DNA of 16,796 nt from Aquificaceae bacterium (GCA_027014185.1 JALWEK010000021.1:1-16796), one strand, 5' to 3'; shown: positions 8,266 to 14,909, numbered from the stretch's first letter. Translations and numbers: made by a program. The notes: generated from the letters alone by a model not told the origin.

Positions 8266-8834
8266 CAGGTTATCTCCTCTTCAGACACGGAGACCACAAC
8301 CTTGGCAGGTCTTATAACCTTCCCGTGCAAGGTGTATCCCTTCTGCACCACCCTGACGACGGTGTTGGGCGGATGCTCAGATGTGGCAACCGTCTCGACG
8401 GCCTCCGCCACATGGGGATCGAACTCCTTGCCCTCCACCTCTATCTCCTCAACGTTGTACTTCTCAAGTATCTTACGTAAATCGGAGTATATCATCTCCA
8501 CCCCTTTGAGAAGGGAATCAAAATCCCTGGTCGCACTCGCGGCCGAGAGGGCCCTCTCGAAGTTGTCTAGAACGCCGAGAAGATCGAGGGCCAGCTTCTC
8601 GTAGCCGAACTTCCTCTGCTCCTCGAGGTCCCTCCTGTAGCGTTCCTTCATGTACTCGAGCTCCCTCTGGAGCTCCATGGCCCTAACGTTGGAGGTCTTC
8701 GCTATGCTCTCCAGCTTCTTTACCTTCTCTTCAAGCTCCTTGACCTTGTTTTCCAGCTCCTTTACCTCCTCCTCTTCTCTCTTTATCTCCTCTTTTACCT
8801 CCTCTATCTCCTCCTTGAGCTCCTTCTCTTCCAT
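8265..8834 (-). CDS. grpE: Nucleotide exchange factor GrpE
   Basis: Releases ADP from DnaK in the Hsp70 cycle and works as a dimer. The 189-residue protein begins with a long charged coiled coil (about residues 1-60, Glu/Lys rich, heptad-like), typical of the GrpE dimerisation helices. It then has the conserved head: DNFERALS, DSLLKGVEMIYSDLRKILEK, and the signature GKEFDPHVAEAVETVAT with the downstream HGKVIRPAKVVVS strand. A GGAGGTGAGAG Shine-Dalgarno is next to the ATG at 8832-8834. Neither dnaK nor dnaJ is nearby; instead a 66-aa protein and hisZ follow in the same transcript. No CIRCE repeat is seen upstream. Confidence 0.97.
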   Translation of the reverse strand: MEEKELKEEIEEVKEEIKREEEEVKELENKVKELEEKVKKLESIAKTSNVRAMELQRELEYMKERYRRDLEEQRKFGYEKLALDLLGVLDNFERALSAASATRDFDSLLKGVEMIYSDLRKILEKYNVEEIEVEGKEFDPHVAEAVETVATSEHPPNTVVRVVQKGYTLHGKVIRPAKVVVSVSEEEIT

Positions 8835-8855
8835 TCTCTCACCTCCAATTAAATA

Positions 8856-8884
8856 AGGATAGACCTTAGGGGCATCACTTACAA
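8856..8884 (-). promoter_or_regulatory. Candidate grpE promoter
   Basis: On the minus strand TTGTAA (8884-8879) and TATCCT (8861-8856) are separated by 17 nt, a sigma-70 type layout with 4 of 6 consensus bases in each hexamer. The predicted start near 8849 leaves a short leader that still contains the grpE Shine-Dalgarno. Nothing in it marks heat-shock control. Confidence 0.5.
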
Positions 8885-8889
8885 GAGGT

Positions 8890-8895
8890 TAAAAT
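8890..8895 (+). promoter_or_regulatory. Candidate -10 element for leaderless pncB mRNA
   Basis: TAAAAT is 7 nt before the pncB ATG at 8903, and no Shine-Dalgarno lies between. The same hexamer at the same distance precedes metK. No convincing -35 is present. Confidence 0.45.
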
Positions 8896-8902
8896 AACTC
8901 CC

Positions 8903-10171
8903 ATGAAAAACCTCGGTCTCTGCACAGACCTCTACGAGCTCACCATGGCCCAGAGCTACCTGGAACACGGTAAGACCGGGAGGGCCGTCTTCAGCCTCTT
9001 CGTCAGGAAACTCCCCGAAAACAGGAACTTTCTCGTATCCTGCGGCCTCGAAACGCTTCTGGAAAGGATAGAGAGCTTCAGGTTCGGTGATGAGGAGCTC
9101 AGGTATCTGAAGAGTTTAGGAAAGTTCTCGGACGATTTCTTAGATTACCTTAGGGAGTATGAGTTTAAGGGTGAAATATACGCGATCCCCGAGGGGAGGG
9201 TGGTCTTCCAGAACGAGCCGCTGATCCAGGTGGAGGGTAGCCTTCCGGAGGTCCAGATACTTGAGACCCTAGTGATAAACACGGTCCACCTCCAGACGGT
9301 AATAGCCTCTAAAGCCGTGAGGAGTTTCTTGGTCTCGCAAGGAACGAGCCTTGTAGACTTCGGCTTCAGGAGAGCCCACGGCCTGGAGTCAGGGATATAC
9401 GCGGCCAGGGCGTCCTACATAACAGGGTTTGCCGGAACGTCGAACTTGGAGGCCGGGAGAAGGTTCGGGATACCCGTCTTCGGCACAGTGGCACACTCCT
9501 ACATAATGGTGTTCGACTCTGAGGAGGAGGCCTTCAGGGCCTTCGCAAAGAGCTTCCCGGGTAACGCAGTTCTCCTGCTCGACACCTACGACACCCTCGA
9601 GGCTGCAAGGAAGGCCGTTCAGCTCGCCAAGGAGGGGGTACCAGTGGTAGGGGTTCGGCTCGACAGCGGGGATATAGAAACTCTATCCAAGGAGGTCAGA
9701 AGGATACTAGACGAAGGGGGGCTCAAGAACGTTAGGATAATAGTGAGCGGAGGAGTTGATGAATACAAGATAGAGGGATGGCTCTCCAAGGGCTGTCCGA
9801 TAGACGCCTTCGGCGTAGGGACGAAGTTCATAACCTCCGCGGACGCCCCTTACCTGGACATGGCCTACAAGCTGGTGGAGTATGAAGGAAAGCCCAAGGT
9901 GAAAACGAGCCCAGGAAAGGCCACCTTCCCCTTCAAGAGACAGGTCTGCAGGTTTTACTCTGGAGGGAGTATGGAGCACGACGAGGTCGTTCGTTACGGG
10001 GAGGAGGTGGAGGGAGAAAAGCTCGTGGAGAAGGTTGTGGAGAACGGGAGCTTGAAGGTCAAGCTACCGGGTCTGGAGGAGATAAGGGAGAGCTTGATGG
10101 AGGACATAGAAAGGCTTCCAAAGGAGTTAAAGACTTTAAAGAAGCACGAGTACAGGGTTATCATAAAATAG
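8903..10171 (+). CDS. pncB: Nicotinate phosphoribosyltransferase
   Basis: Salvages nicotinate to nicotinate mononucleotide with PRPP in NAD synthesis. The 422-residue sequence opens with TDLYELTMAQSYLEHG, and has FGFRRAHGLESGI near residue 150, FGTVAHSYIMVF around His198 (the residue that is phosphorylated in this family), DTYDTLEAA, the PRPP-phosphate region VGVRLDSGDI then VSGGVDEYKI, and DAFGVGTKFITS. Length is in the family range. The start has no Shine-Dalgarno but a -10-like hexamer 7 nt upstream, suggesting a leaderless mRNA. The stop is 3 nt before tRNA-Arg, so tRNA and the following polyprenyl synthase are probably on the same transcript. Confidence 0.96.
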   Translation: MKNLGLCTDLYELTMAQSYLEHGKTGRAVFSLFVRKLPENRNFLVSCGLETLLERIESFRFGDEELRYLKSLGKFSDDFLDYLREYEFKGEIYAIPEGRVVFQNEPLIQVEGSLPEVQILETLVINTVHLQTVIASKAVRSFLVSQGTSLVDFGFRRAHGLESGIYAARASYITGFAGTSNLEAGRRFGIPVFGTVAHSYIMVFDSEEEAFRAFAKSFPGNAVLLLDTYDTLEAARKAVQLAKEGVPVVGVRLDSGDIETLSKEVRRILDEGGLKNVRIIVSGGVDEYKIEGWLSKGCPIDAFGVGTKFITSADAPYLDMAYKLVEYEGKPKVKTSPGKATFPFKRQVCRFYSGGSMEHDEVVRYGEEVEGEKLVEKVVENGSLKVKLPGLEEIRESLMEDIERLPKELKTLKKHEYRVIIK

Positions 10172-10174
10172 TCA

Positions 10175-10248
10175 GTGCCCGTAGCTCAGATGGATAGAGC
10201 ACGGGGCTCCGGACCCCGGGGTCGCGGGTTCAAGTCCCGCCGGGCACG
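10175..10248 (+). tRNA. tRNA-Arg(CCG)
   Basis: The full cloverleaf is visible: acceptor GTGCCCG pairs with CGGGCAC, the D stem GCTC pairs with GAGC around a 9-nt loop, the anticodon stem CGGGG pairs with CCCCG around loop CTCCGGA, the variable loop is GGGTC, and the T stem GCGGG pairs with CCCGC around TTCAAGT. The anticodon is CCG, reading the Arg codon CGG. The discriminator is G10248, and CCA is not encoded, so it must be added. Nearby genes mostly use AGG and AGA for Arg, so this tRNA serves a less used codon. It lies 3 nt after pncB and 1 nt before the next start codon, with no room for its own promoter or terminator outside pncB. Confidence 0.97.
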
Positions 10249-10249
10249 T

Positions 10250-11185
10250 ATGAGAAGGATGGTTCTGCTGGAAGCTATCGAGAAAAGACTTTTAGAGGAG
10301 CTGAACCCCAAGGTCAGGCTCGTTTTAGAAACGGGCAGATACCTGATAGAGGGGGGCGGGAAGAGGCTCAGACCTCTCATTACCATGCTCTCGTGCGGTA
10401 TGTGCGGAGGGGATCCAGAAGACGCCCTCCCCCTCGGGATCGGTCTTGAGTACATACACGCCGCCTCGCTTCTACACGATGACGTGGTGGACGGGGCAAA
10501 GAGCAGGAGGGGAAGGGACTCGGCGAACCTCGTCTTTGGAAACGAGGTGGCGGTCCTTACCGGAGACTACATGTACGCCAAAGCTCTCCATCTTTTTTCT
10601 ACCTACGGGAACATAGAGATGATAAGGCTCGTAAGCCAGGCGGTGATGGACATGGCCGAGGCCCAGGTCCTGGAGCTGAGCAAGGTCGGGGAGCTTATAA
10701 CAGAGGAGGAGTACTTCCGGATAATAGAGGGCAAGACCGCAGTCCTCTTCGGGGCCTGTGTTGCCGTGGGCGGTATGGCGGGAGGATGTCAGGATAGGAA
10801 TACCCTGTACGAGATAGGCCTCAGGATGGGAAGGGCGTTCCAGCTCGTGGACGATCTCCTGGATTATGTAGGAGATTCGAATAAGACGGGAAAACCTGTT
10901 GGAAACGATCTCAGGGAGGGGAAGACGACCTACCCCTTACTCTCCGTCATAGACTACCTGGACAGGGAGAGGGTGGAATCCCTGCTCAGGAAAGTGGAGC
11001 CAACAGAGGAGGAGATAGAAAGCCTCAGGAAGGAGGTGGTTAGCCTGGGAGGGGATGCAAGAACTAAGGAGAGGGCCCTCGAAGAGTTAAGCGTGGCAAA
11101 GGATCTCCTGTCCAAGTTTCCGGACAGCTCGTACAAGGAGGAGATCCTCAAGATAATGGACTTCGTCGTTCTCAGAGAGCTCTGA
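10250..11185 (+). CDS. Long-chain polyprenyl diphosphate synthase
   Basis: Trans-prenyltransferase that builds an all-trans polyprenyl chain, most likely the quinone side chain. From the ATG at 10250 it has 311 residues: GGGKRLRPLI (36-45), first aspartate-rich motif DDVVD at 77-81, GKTAVLFGAC near 161-170, and second motif DDLLD at 201-205. The fifth residue before the first motif is Ala72, a small residue expected for long products rather than farnesyl or geranylgeranyl chains. Candidate symbols are ispB, hepT or sdsA; chain length cannot be fixed by eye. The frame stays open upstream through the tRNA, so a start at 10175 is an artefact. ATG codons at 10250 and 10259 are both possible. The 3' end overlaps the PP2C gene by 14 nt. 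Confidence 0.93.
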   Translation: MRRMVLLEAIEKRLLEELNPKVRLVLETGRYLIEGGGKRLRPLITMLSCGMCGGDPEDALPLGIGLEYIHAASLLHDDVVDGAKSRRGRDSANLVFGNEVAVLTGDYMYAKALHLFSTYGNIEMIRLVSQAVMDMAEAQVLELSKVGELITEEEYFRIIEGKTAVLFGACVAVGGMAGGCQDRNTLYEIGLRMGRAFQLVDDLLDYVGDSNKTGKPVGNDLREGKTTYPLLSVIDYLDRERVESLLRKVEPTEEEIESLRKEVVSLGGDARTKERALEELSVAKDLLSKFPDSSYKEEILKIMDFVVLREL

Positions 11186-11921
11186 AGAGTATAAAGCTTA
11201 TATTGTCCCTTCCTCCCTCGTAAGCTCTTTCAAACAAACGCCTTGCCCCCTCTTCAACGCCAAGGCCCATACACTCTTCGATCTCGGCATTAGAGAGCTC
11301 GTCCCATAACCCGTCCGAACATATAAGGAATGAGTCCCCGCTCATAACATCGATCTCCCGAACGTGAACCTTCAGATCCAGGGGATACCCTCCCATCAGC
11401 GCTGAGGTGAGCACGTTTCTGAGGGGATGGTGCCTGATTCCTTCCTCGTCTATCAACCCCTCCTCGTAGAGCTCGTACGCCTCCGTGTGGTCCCTCGTAA
11501 GTAGTTCGAGCCTCTCCCTGAGCCTGTACACCCTGCAGTCCCCAACGTTGAATGCAACGCCCTTTTCCTCTCCAAGGAACACGCCGGCGAGAGCTGTTCC
11601 CATGCCGAAGCACTCCGGATGCTCGCTCACGAACTCGTTCATACGAAGGGTTACCCTCTTAAGGAGTTCCTTCACTTCCTCGACAGAGCCGGGCCAAGAG
11701 CCTGTGATATATTCGAGGGCTAAACGGCTAGCCCTGTCTCCGCAGGGCATACCCCCCATCCCGTCGGCAACGGCGAGCAGGATCCTTAGGGCCTCCATGT
11801 CCGAGAGCTCCGGCCTTTCCATAGAAACCCCCGAGATGACGCTTTCTCCCACGAGAAGGGCGTCCTCGTTCCTTGATCTTAACTTTCCCCTGTTCGTGAT
11901 GTAGGCTAAGCTGAGCCTCAC
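11172..11921 (-). CDS. PP2C-family serine/threonine protein phosphatase
   Basis: A 249-residue metal-dependent phosphatase of the Stp/PrpC type, expected to remove phosphate from Ser/Thr of cytoplasmic proteins. Motifs in order: RSRNED (15-20), VADGMGG (51-57) followed by Asp62, MGTALAG, NVGDCRVYRLR, LTRDHT, HHPLRNVLTSALMGG, ICSDGLWDEL, and RDNISFILF (238-246). The aspartates that hold the two metals (D20, D53, the SDGL Asp and D239) are all present, so it should be active. The start codon is GTG in a GTGA overlap with the upstream secreted-protein gene, so it is probably translated by coupling. No partner kinase is in the window. The last 14 nt overlap the polyprenyl synthase gene from the other strand. 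Confidence 0.93.
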   Translation of the reverse strand: MRLSLAYITNRGKLRSRNEDALLVGESVISGVSMERPELSDMEALRILLAVADGMGGMPCGDRASRLALEYITGSWPGSVEEVKELLKRVTLRMNEFVSEHPECFGMGTALAGVFLGEEKGVAFNVGDCRVYRLRERLELLTRDHTEAYELYEEGLIDEEGIRHHPLRNVLTSALMGGYPLDLKVHVREIDVMSGDSFLICSDGLWDELSNAEIEECMGLGVEEGARRLFERAYEGGRDNISFILFRAL

Positions 11922-12346
11922 TGCTGAAGTTCGAAGAGTTTTATAACAACCAGGTCCTTGAGCTTCTCGAACTGCTCGGGGGTGAGTGTCTTTCTGAGAA
12001 ACCTCACGCTCTTGGCGTTCAGGAGGGACATCTCCATCTTCACCGAGGCTATGTCCGAAAGAACCTCCCTCAGCTCCTTCTCATCACTCCCTTCAAGGAT
12101 CATGAGCTTAGCCTTCCTCTCAAGGTACTTGAGGATCAGTCTGTTCCTCTCTATCTCCCTCTCGTTCTCCTTTATAAACTCCTTTATGCTCTCGAGCTGT
12201 TCCCCGTCTATACCGAGGTCCTCAGAGTACTTCAGGACGAAGGGCATGAGGAAGACTCTGTCCACCAGGAAGTACCTGTTGTAGGAGAGATCCTCTCCAA
12301 GGGAGATTAGAGCTAACACAAGTAGCAGAATTAATCCCCTTCCCAT
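11918..12346 (-). CDS. Spy/CpxP-like periplasmic protein
   Basis: A 142-residue protein whose N-terminus MGRGLILLLVLALISLG is a typical signal peptide, probably cut before GEDLS or EDLS. The mature part is all helix, rich in Glu, Lys and Leu. It has an LTPEQFEKLKDL segment near the C-terminus that fits the LTxxQ motif of Spy/CpxP/ZraP proteins, and a related LGIDGEQLESIKEF earlier. These are periplasmic chaperones or metal sensors. An earlier ATG at 12403 would add residues that lie inside hisA and would bury the signal peptide, so 12346 is preferred. A minus-strand TATAAT is 12 nt before it, with no Shine-Dalgarno. It leads the PP2C gene. Confidence 0.72.
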   Translation of the reverse strand: MGRGLILLLVLALISLGEDLSYNRYFLVDRVFLMPFVLKYSEDLGIDGEQLESIKEFIKENEREIERNRLILKYLERKAKLMILEGSDEKELREVLSDIASVKMEMSLLNAKSVRFLRKTLTPEQFEKLKDLVVIKLFELQQ

Positions 12347-12352
12347 AACCGT

Positions 12353-12364
12353 TAGAATATTATA
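12353..12364. promoter_or_regulatory. Interlocked divergent promoter for hisA and the Spy-like gene
   Basis: Only 19 nt separate the two divergent start codons. On the plus strand TAGAAT (12353-12358) is 7 nt before the hisA ATG. On the minus strand a perfect TATAAT (12364-12359) is 12 nt before the ATG of the Spy-like gene. The two hexamers abut and form a nearly symmetrical AT-rich block. Each -35 region would fall inside the opposite gene; neither is clearly consensus. Confidence 0.5.
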
Positions 12365-12365
12365 G

Positions 12366-13073
12366 ATGGACATAAGGAACTTCGTTATCCCGGCTATAGA
12401 CATAAAGGAGGGGAGGGTGATAAGGCTCTACAGGGGAGAGTTCAACAGGGCTAAGGTTTACCCCTACGTTCCCGAGGAGCTCGCAAGGGTCTTCGAGGAG
12501 GCCGGTTTTAAGAGAATACATGTGGTGGACCTGGACGGCGCCGAGGGGGGTAAGCCGAGGAACTTCGAGCATATAAGGAATGTGCGCTCCGCATTTAAAG
12601 GGGAAATTGAGGTAGGTGGAGGGGTCAGGAGCTACGAAATAGCAAAGACACTTTTCGACGAGGGAATAGACTACGTGGTAATAGGGACACTCGCCCTGAA
12701 GAGTCCCGGGGAGTTCGAGAGGATACTGGCCGATTTTCCCGAGAGGGTGATACTTTCCATAGACTCCAAAGGGGGGAGGGTTGCGGTGGGAGGATGGAAG
12801 GAAGAGAGCTCCCTGACCCCACAGGAGCTCGCCAAGGAATATGAAGGCAAGCCTATATGGGGTTACCTGTACACGATTATCGAGAGGGACGGGAGCCTAG
12901 AGGGTGTTGATGTTTGGCCTTACAAGGAGATAAAGTCTATCGTTAAAAAACCAGTTCTGGCCTCGGGCGGAGTATCCTCCTTAGAGGATCTGAGGAGGCT
13001 CCACGGAGTAGTCGAAGGGGTCGTGGTGGGCAAGGCTATCTACGAGGGTAGGATACCGGTAGCAGGGCTCTAA
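12366..13073 (+). CDS. hisA: ProFAR isomerase, histidine biosynthesis
   Basis: Phosphoribosylformimino-5-aminoimidazole carboxamide ribotide isomerase, the fourth step of histidine synthesis. It is a 235-residue TIM barrel with the family's duplicated halves: VIPAIDIKEGRVIRLYRGEF with catalytic Asp12, HVVDLDGAEGG (52-62), EVGGGVRS (82-89), VVIGTLAL, then SIDSKGGRVAVGGW with Asp133, and the phosphate-binding LASGGVSSLEDL and VVVGKAIYEGR blocks. DLDGA and the second acid-base Asp support HisA over HisF. The start has no Shine-Dalgarno and a -10-like hexamer 7 nt upstream. A PhoB-like regulator follows after 17 nt in the same direction. hisZ is in the window but in another operon. Confidence 0.95.
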   Translation: MDIRNFVIPAIDIKEGRVIRLYRGEFNRAKVYPYVPEELARVFEEAGFKRIHVVDLDGAEGGKPRNFEHIRNVRSAFKGEIEVGGGVRSYEIAKTLFDEGIDYVVIGTLALKSPGEFERILADFPERVILSIDSKGGRVAVGGWKEESSLTPQELAKEYEGKPIWGYLYTIIERDGSLEGVDVWPYKEIKSIVKKPVLASGGVSSLEDLRRLHGVVEGVVVGKAIYEGRIPVAGL

Positions 13074-13090
13074 ACCTGAAGCTGAAGGGC

Positions 13091-13762
13091 ATGAAGGTCT
13101 TCCTGATCGAGGATGACGAGGATATAGCCCTCGTCGTCGAAGAGGCTTTAAAAACCCAAGGCTTTAAGGTTGAACGCTTTTCGAGAGCCCTGGATTTCTT
13201 TCCAGCCGTGGAGGGAGAGACTCCGGACCTCGTGATAATAGACGTTATGCTGCCCGATCTGGACGGCTTCAGGATAGCAAACTTCCTGAAGAACAGGCCC
13301 GATCTCTCCGAGATACCCATCATATTCCTCACGGCAAAGGTCTCTGAAGAGGATAAGCTGAAAGGTTTTGAGCTCGGGGCGGACGATTACATTACCAAAC
13401 CCTTCTCGGTGAAGGAGCTTATCGCCAGGGTAAAGGCCGTTCTGCGGAGGGCTGGAAAGTGGAAGGAGGGAAAGGTCTTCAAGGTAGGAGGTCTCGAGGT
13501 TGATACGGACAGGGTAAGGGTATGCGTTGATGGAAACGAGGTCAGGCTAACCCCTTCAGAGTTCAAGATCCTGAGGTTTTTACTCGAGAACTACGGGAGG
13601 CCTGTGAGCAGGGACAGGCTGATAGAAGAGATCCGGGGTCACGATCACAACGCTAGTGATAGGGCTGTGGACGTCCACATAAAGCATCTCAGGGACAAGT
13701 TGGGGAAGCGTGGAAGGTATATAAAGACCGTGAGGGGGTTCGGTTACAGGTTTGAGATTTAA
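13091..13762 (+). CDS. phoB: PhoB-like response regulator (OmpR family)
   Basis: A 223-residue two-domain regulator. The receiver domain has the acidic pocket (IEDDEDI), phosphoacceptor Asp51 in IIDVMLPDLDG, Thr81 in FLTAK and Lys103 in YITKPF. The C-terminal winged helix carries LTPSEFKILRFLL, DRAVDVHIKHLRDKL and IKTVRGFGYRFEI, the OmpR/PhoB recognition layout. The PhoB assignment rests on the phoR-like kinase next door and the Pho-box-like repeat before pstS, not on a diagnostic residue. It is unusual that it follows hisA by 17 nt and is convergent with the kinase gene, so kinase and regulator are in separate transcripts. The Shine-Dalgarno (GAAGGG) is weak and close to ATG. Its stop overlaps the end of the 57-aa gene by 4 nt. 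Confidence 0.85.
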   Translation: MKVFLIEDDEDIALVVEEALKTQGFKVERFSRALDFFPAVEGETPDLVIIDVMLPDLDGFRIANFLKNRPDLSEIPIIFLTAKVSEEDKLKGFELGADDYITKPFSVKELIARVKAVLRRAGKWKEGKVFKVGGLEVDTDRVRVCVDGNEVRLTPSEFKILRFLLENYGRPVSRDRLIEEIRGHDHNASDRAVDVHIKHLRDKLGKRGRYIKTVRGFGYRFEI

Positions 13763-13932
13763 GGATTTTTCCGCTTGAGGCTCTCATCCACTATAACCAC
13801 GTTAGCCTTCCTGACGAACTCGTCCCTCAGATCCTTGAGATCGCTTACCACGGCGAGGACCTTCCTCTCCTTAAGGAGCTTCCTCTCTATCCTCTCCCTG
13901 GATCTTCTGTCCTTTACCCTTATCACCCTCAA
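13759..13932 (-). CDS. Small 57-aa basic protein with TTG start, downstream of phoR
   Basis: Not recognised. In the 214-nt gap between the convergent phoB and phoR genes, the minus strand has an open frame of 57 codons that uses AGG, AGA, ATA and CTC like its neighbours. An in-frame TAG lies just upstream. The first start, TTG at 13930-13932, sits 6 nt from a strong AGGAGGGG, while a GTG 6 nt further on is too far from it. The protein is Arg/Lys rich, with LRVIRV, a basic helix (RRSRERIERKLLKERK), a strand VLAVVSD, a second helix and a strand NVVIVDES. That beta-alpha-beta-alpha-beta order suggests a small folded domain rather than a disordered peptide. It follows phoR by 44 nt, so it is probably co-transcribed with the kinase. 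Confidence 0.6.
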   Translation of the reverse strand: MRVIRVKDRRSRERIERKLLKERKVLAVVSDLKDLRDEFVRKANVVIVDESLKRKNP

Positions 13933-13938
13933 CTTTAT

Positions 13939-13946
13939 CCCCTCCT
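13939..13946 (-). promoter_or_regulatory. Shine-Dalgarno deciding the TTG start of the 57-aa gene
   Basis: On the minus strand AGGAGGGG is centred at normal distance, 6 nt, from TTG at 13932-13930. No ATG is available between this site and the next stop, so it fixes the start and is the main evidence that the small gene is translated. Confidence 0.6.
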
Positions 13947-13976
13947 AATTTCTTTTTCGTCCCGTAGCCGATGGAG

Positions 13977-14909
13977 TTAAGGCAGTAATACCTCCGCAGT
14001 GGTTCCCTTGCCCTCCTCACTCCTTACGCTCAACTTTGCCCCTAAAAAGTCTGCGATACGCTTGCTTATGGCGAGCCCAAGGCCCATACCCTTTCTGTTC
14101 CTACCTCCGAGGAACGGTTCAAAGATAAGAGGCATATCCTCTCTACGTATTCCCTCTCCCGTATCCTCGATAGTGATCCTCGTCCCTCTAGATCCCTTCT
14201 CTATACTGACGGATACCTTTCCTCCCTCCCTGTTGTACCTGACCGCGTTCTCTACCAGGTTCTTCAGGAGTATGTACAGCTTTTCCCTGTCGCTCCTTAC
14301 GTAGATCTCCTCCCCACGAAGCTCTATCTTCAGATCCCTTTTAGCTATTTCCTCCTTGAGGTCCTCTAAAACCTCCTCCACCAGGCTCCTCAGCTGGAAC
14401 GTATTCATAACGGGTTTTTGCCCCGAACTCAGGAGAACGAGAAACCTGAGAGAGTTTATGAGTTTCTCCAGATCACCCAAACGTTTCAGGGCTTTCTCCA
14501 GAAGCTCTCTGCTTGGTACCTCCTGAAGCAAAGCCGTCTCGAGAAGGCCCTTTACGGCCGTCAGTGGGGTGCTCAGTTCGTGGCTCACCGAGGCGGTGAA
14601 CTCCCTCTGGAGCTTTCCGTACCTCGAGACCTCCGTAAGGTCCTCTATCTGGAAGGATCTATCCCCTAAAGGGAACGCCCTGTAAACCCTACCCGAGTGT
14701 TCAAACTCAAGTACTTTCGGCCTACCTCCGAGGAGCTCGTTCACGAACCCTATCAGTTCCAGGCTCTTAAAGACTTCGTAGTACTTCATGCCCTCAAACT
14801 CTTCTGAAACCAAGCCCCTATCCCTACAGAACCTGTTGGCAAAGGAGACGCTCCCATCAACGGTGAGGATCACGATACCTACGGAGAGATTGTCGAGGAT
14901 CTCTTTCAT
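13977..14909 (-). CDS. phoR: PhoR-like sensor histidine kinase without membrane segment
   Basis: A 310-residue kinase expected to phosphorylate the PhoB-like regulator. Residues about 1-90 look like a PAS domain (ILDNLSVGIVILTVDGSVSF). The dimerisation and phosphoacceptor box is FTASVSHELSTPL with His110, followed by the ATP domain: N box NLVENAVRYN with Asn221, DTGEGI at 249-254, FEPF at 263-266 and GMGLGLAISKRI from 274. The SHEL-TPL form and PAS linkage are typical of PhoR. The E. coli type has N-terminal membrane helices; none is present here and the 79-nt space to pstS leaves no room for them, so this protein should be cytoplasmic or tethered by partners. A second starting point is not evident. 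The symbol is inferred from the kinase type and its place beside pstS. Confidence 0.85.
   Translation of the reverse strand: MKEILDNLSVGIVILTVDGSVSFANRFCRDRGLVSEEFEGMKYYEVFKSLELIGFVNELLGGRPKVLEFEHSGRVYRAFPLGDRSFQIEDLTEVSRYGKLQREFTASVSHELSTPLTAVKGLLETALLQEVPSRELLEKALKRLGDLEKLINSLRFLVLLSSGQKPVMNTFQLRSLVEEVLEDLKEEIAKRDLKIELRGEEIYVRSDREKLYILLKNLVENAVRYNREGGKVSVSIEKGSRGTRITIEDTGEGIRREDMPLIFEPFLGGRNRKGMGLGLAISKRIADFLGAKLSVRSEEGKGTTAEVLLP

Noticed and set aside
8835..8902. CIRCE heat-shock operator before grpE
   Set aside because: No TTAGCACTC-N9-GAGTGCTAA type inverted repeat is present in the gap.
12347..12403. Earlier ATG for the Spy-like gene
   Set aside because: It would lie inside hisA and put about 19 residues in front of a clean signal peptide; the -10 at 12359-12364 would then be inside the gene.
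13758..13772. Intrinsic terminator after phoB
   Set aside because: There is a run of five T just after the stop but no GC-rich stem before it.
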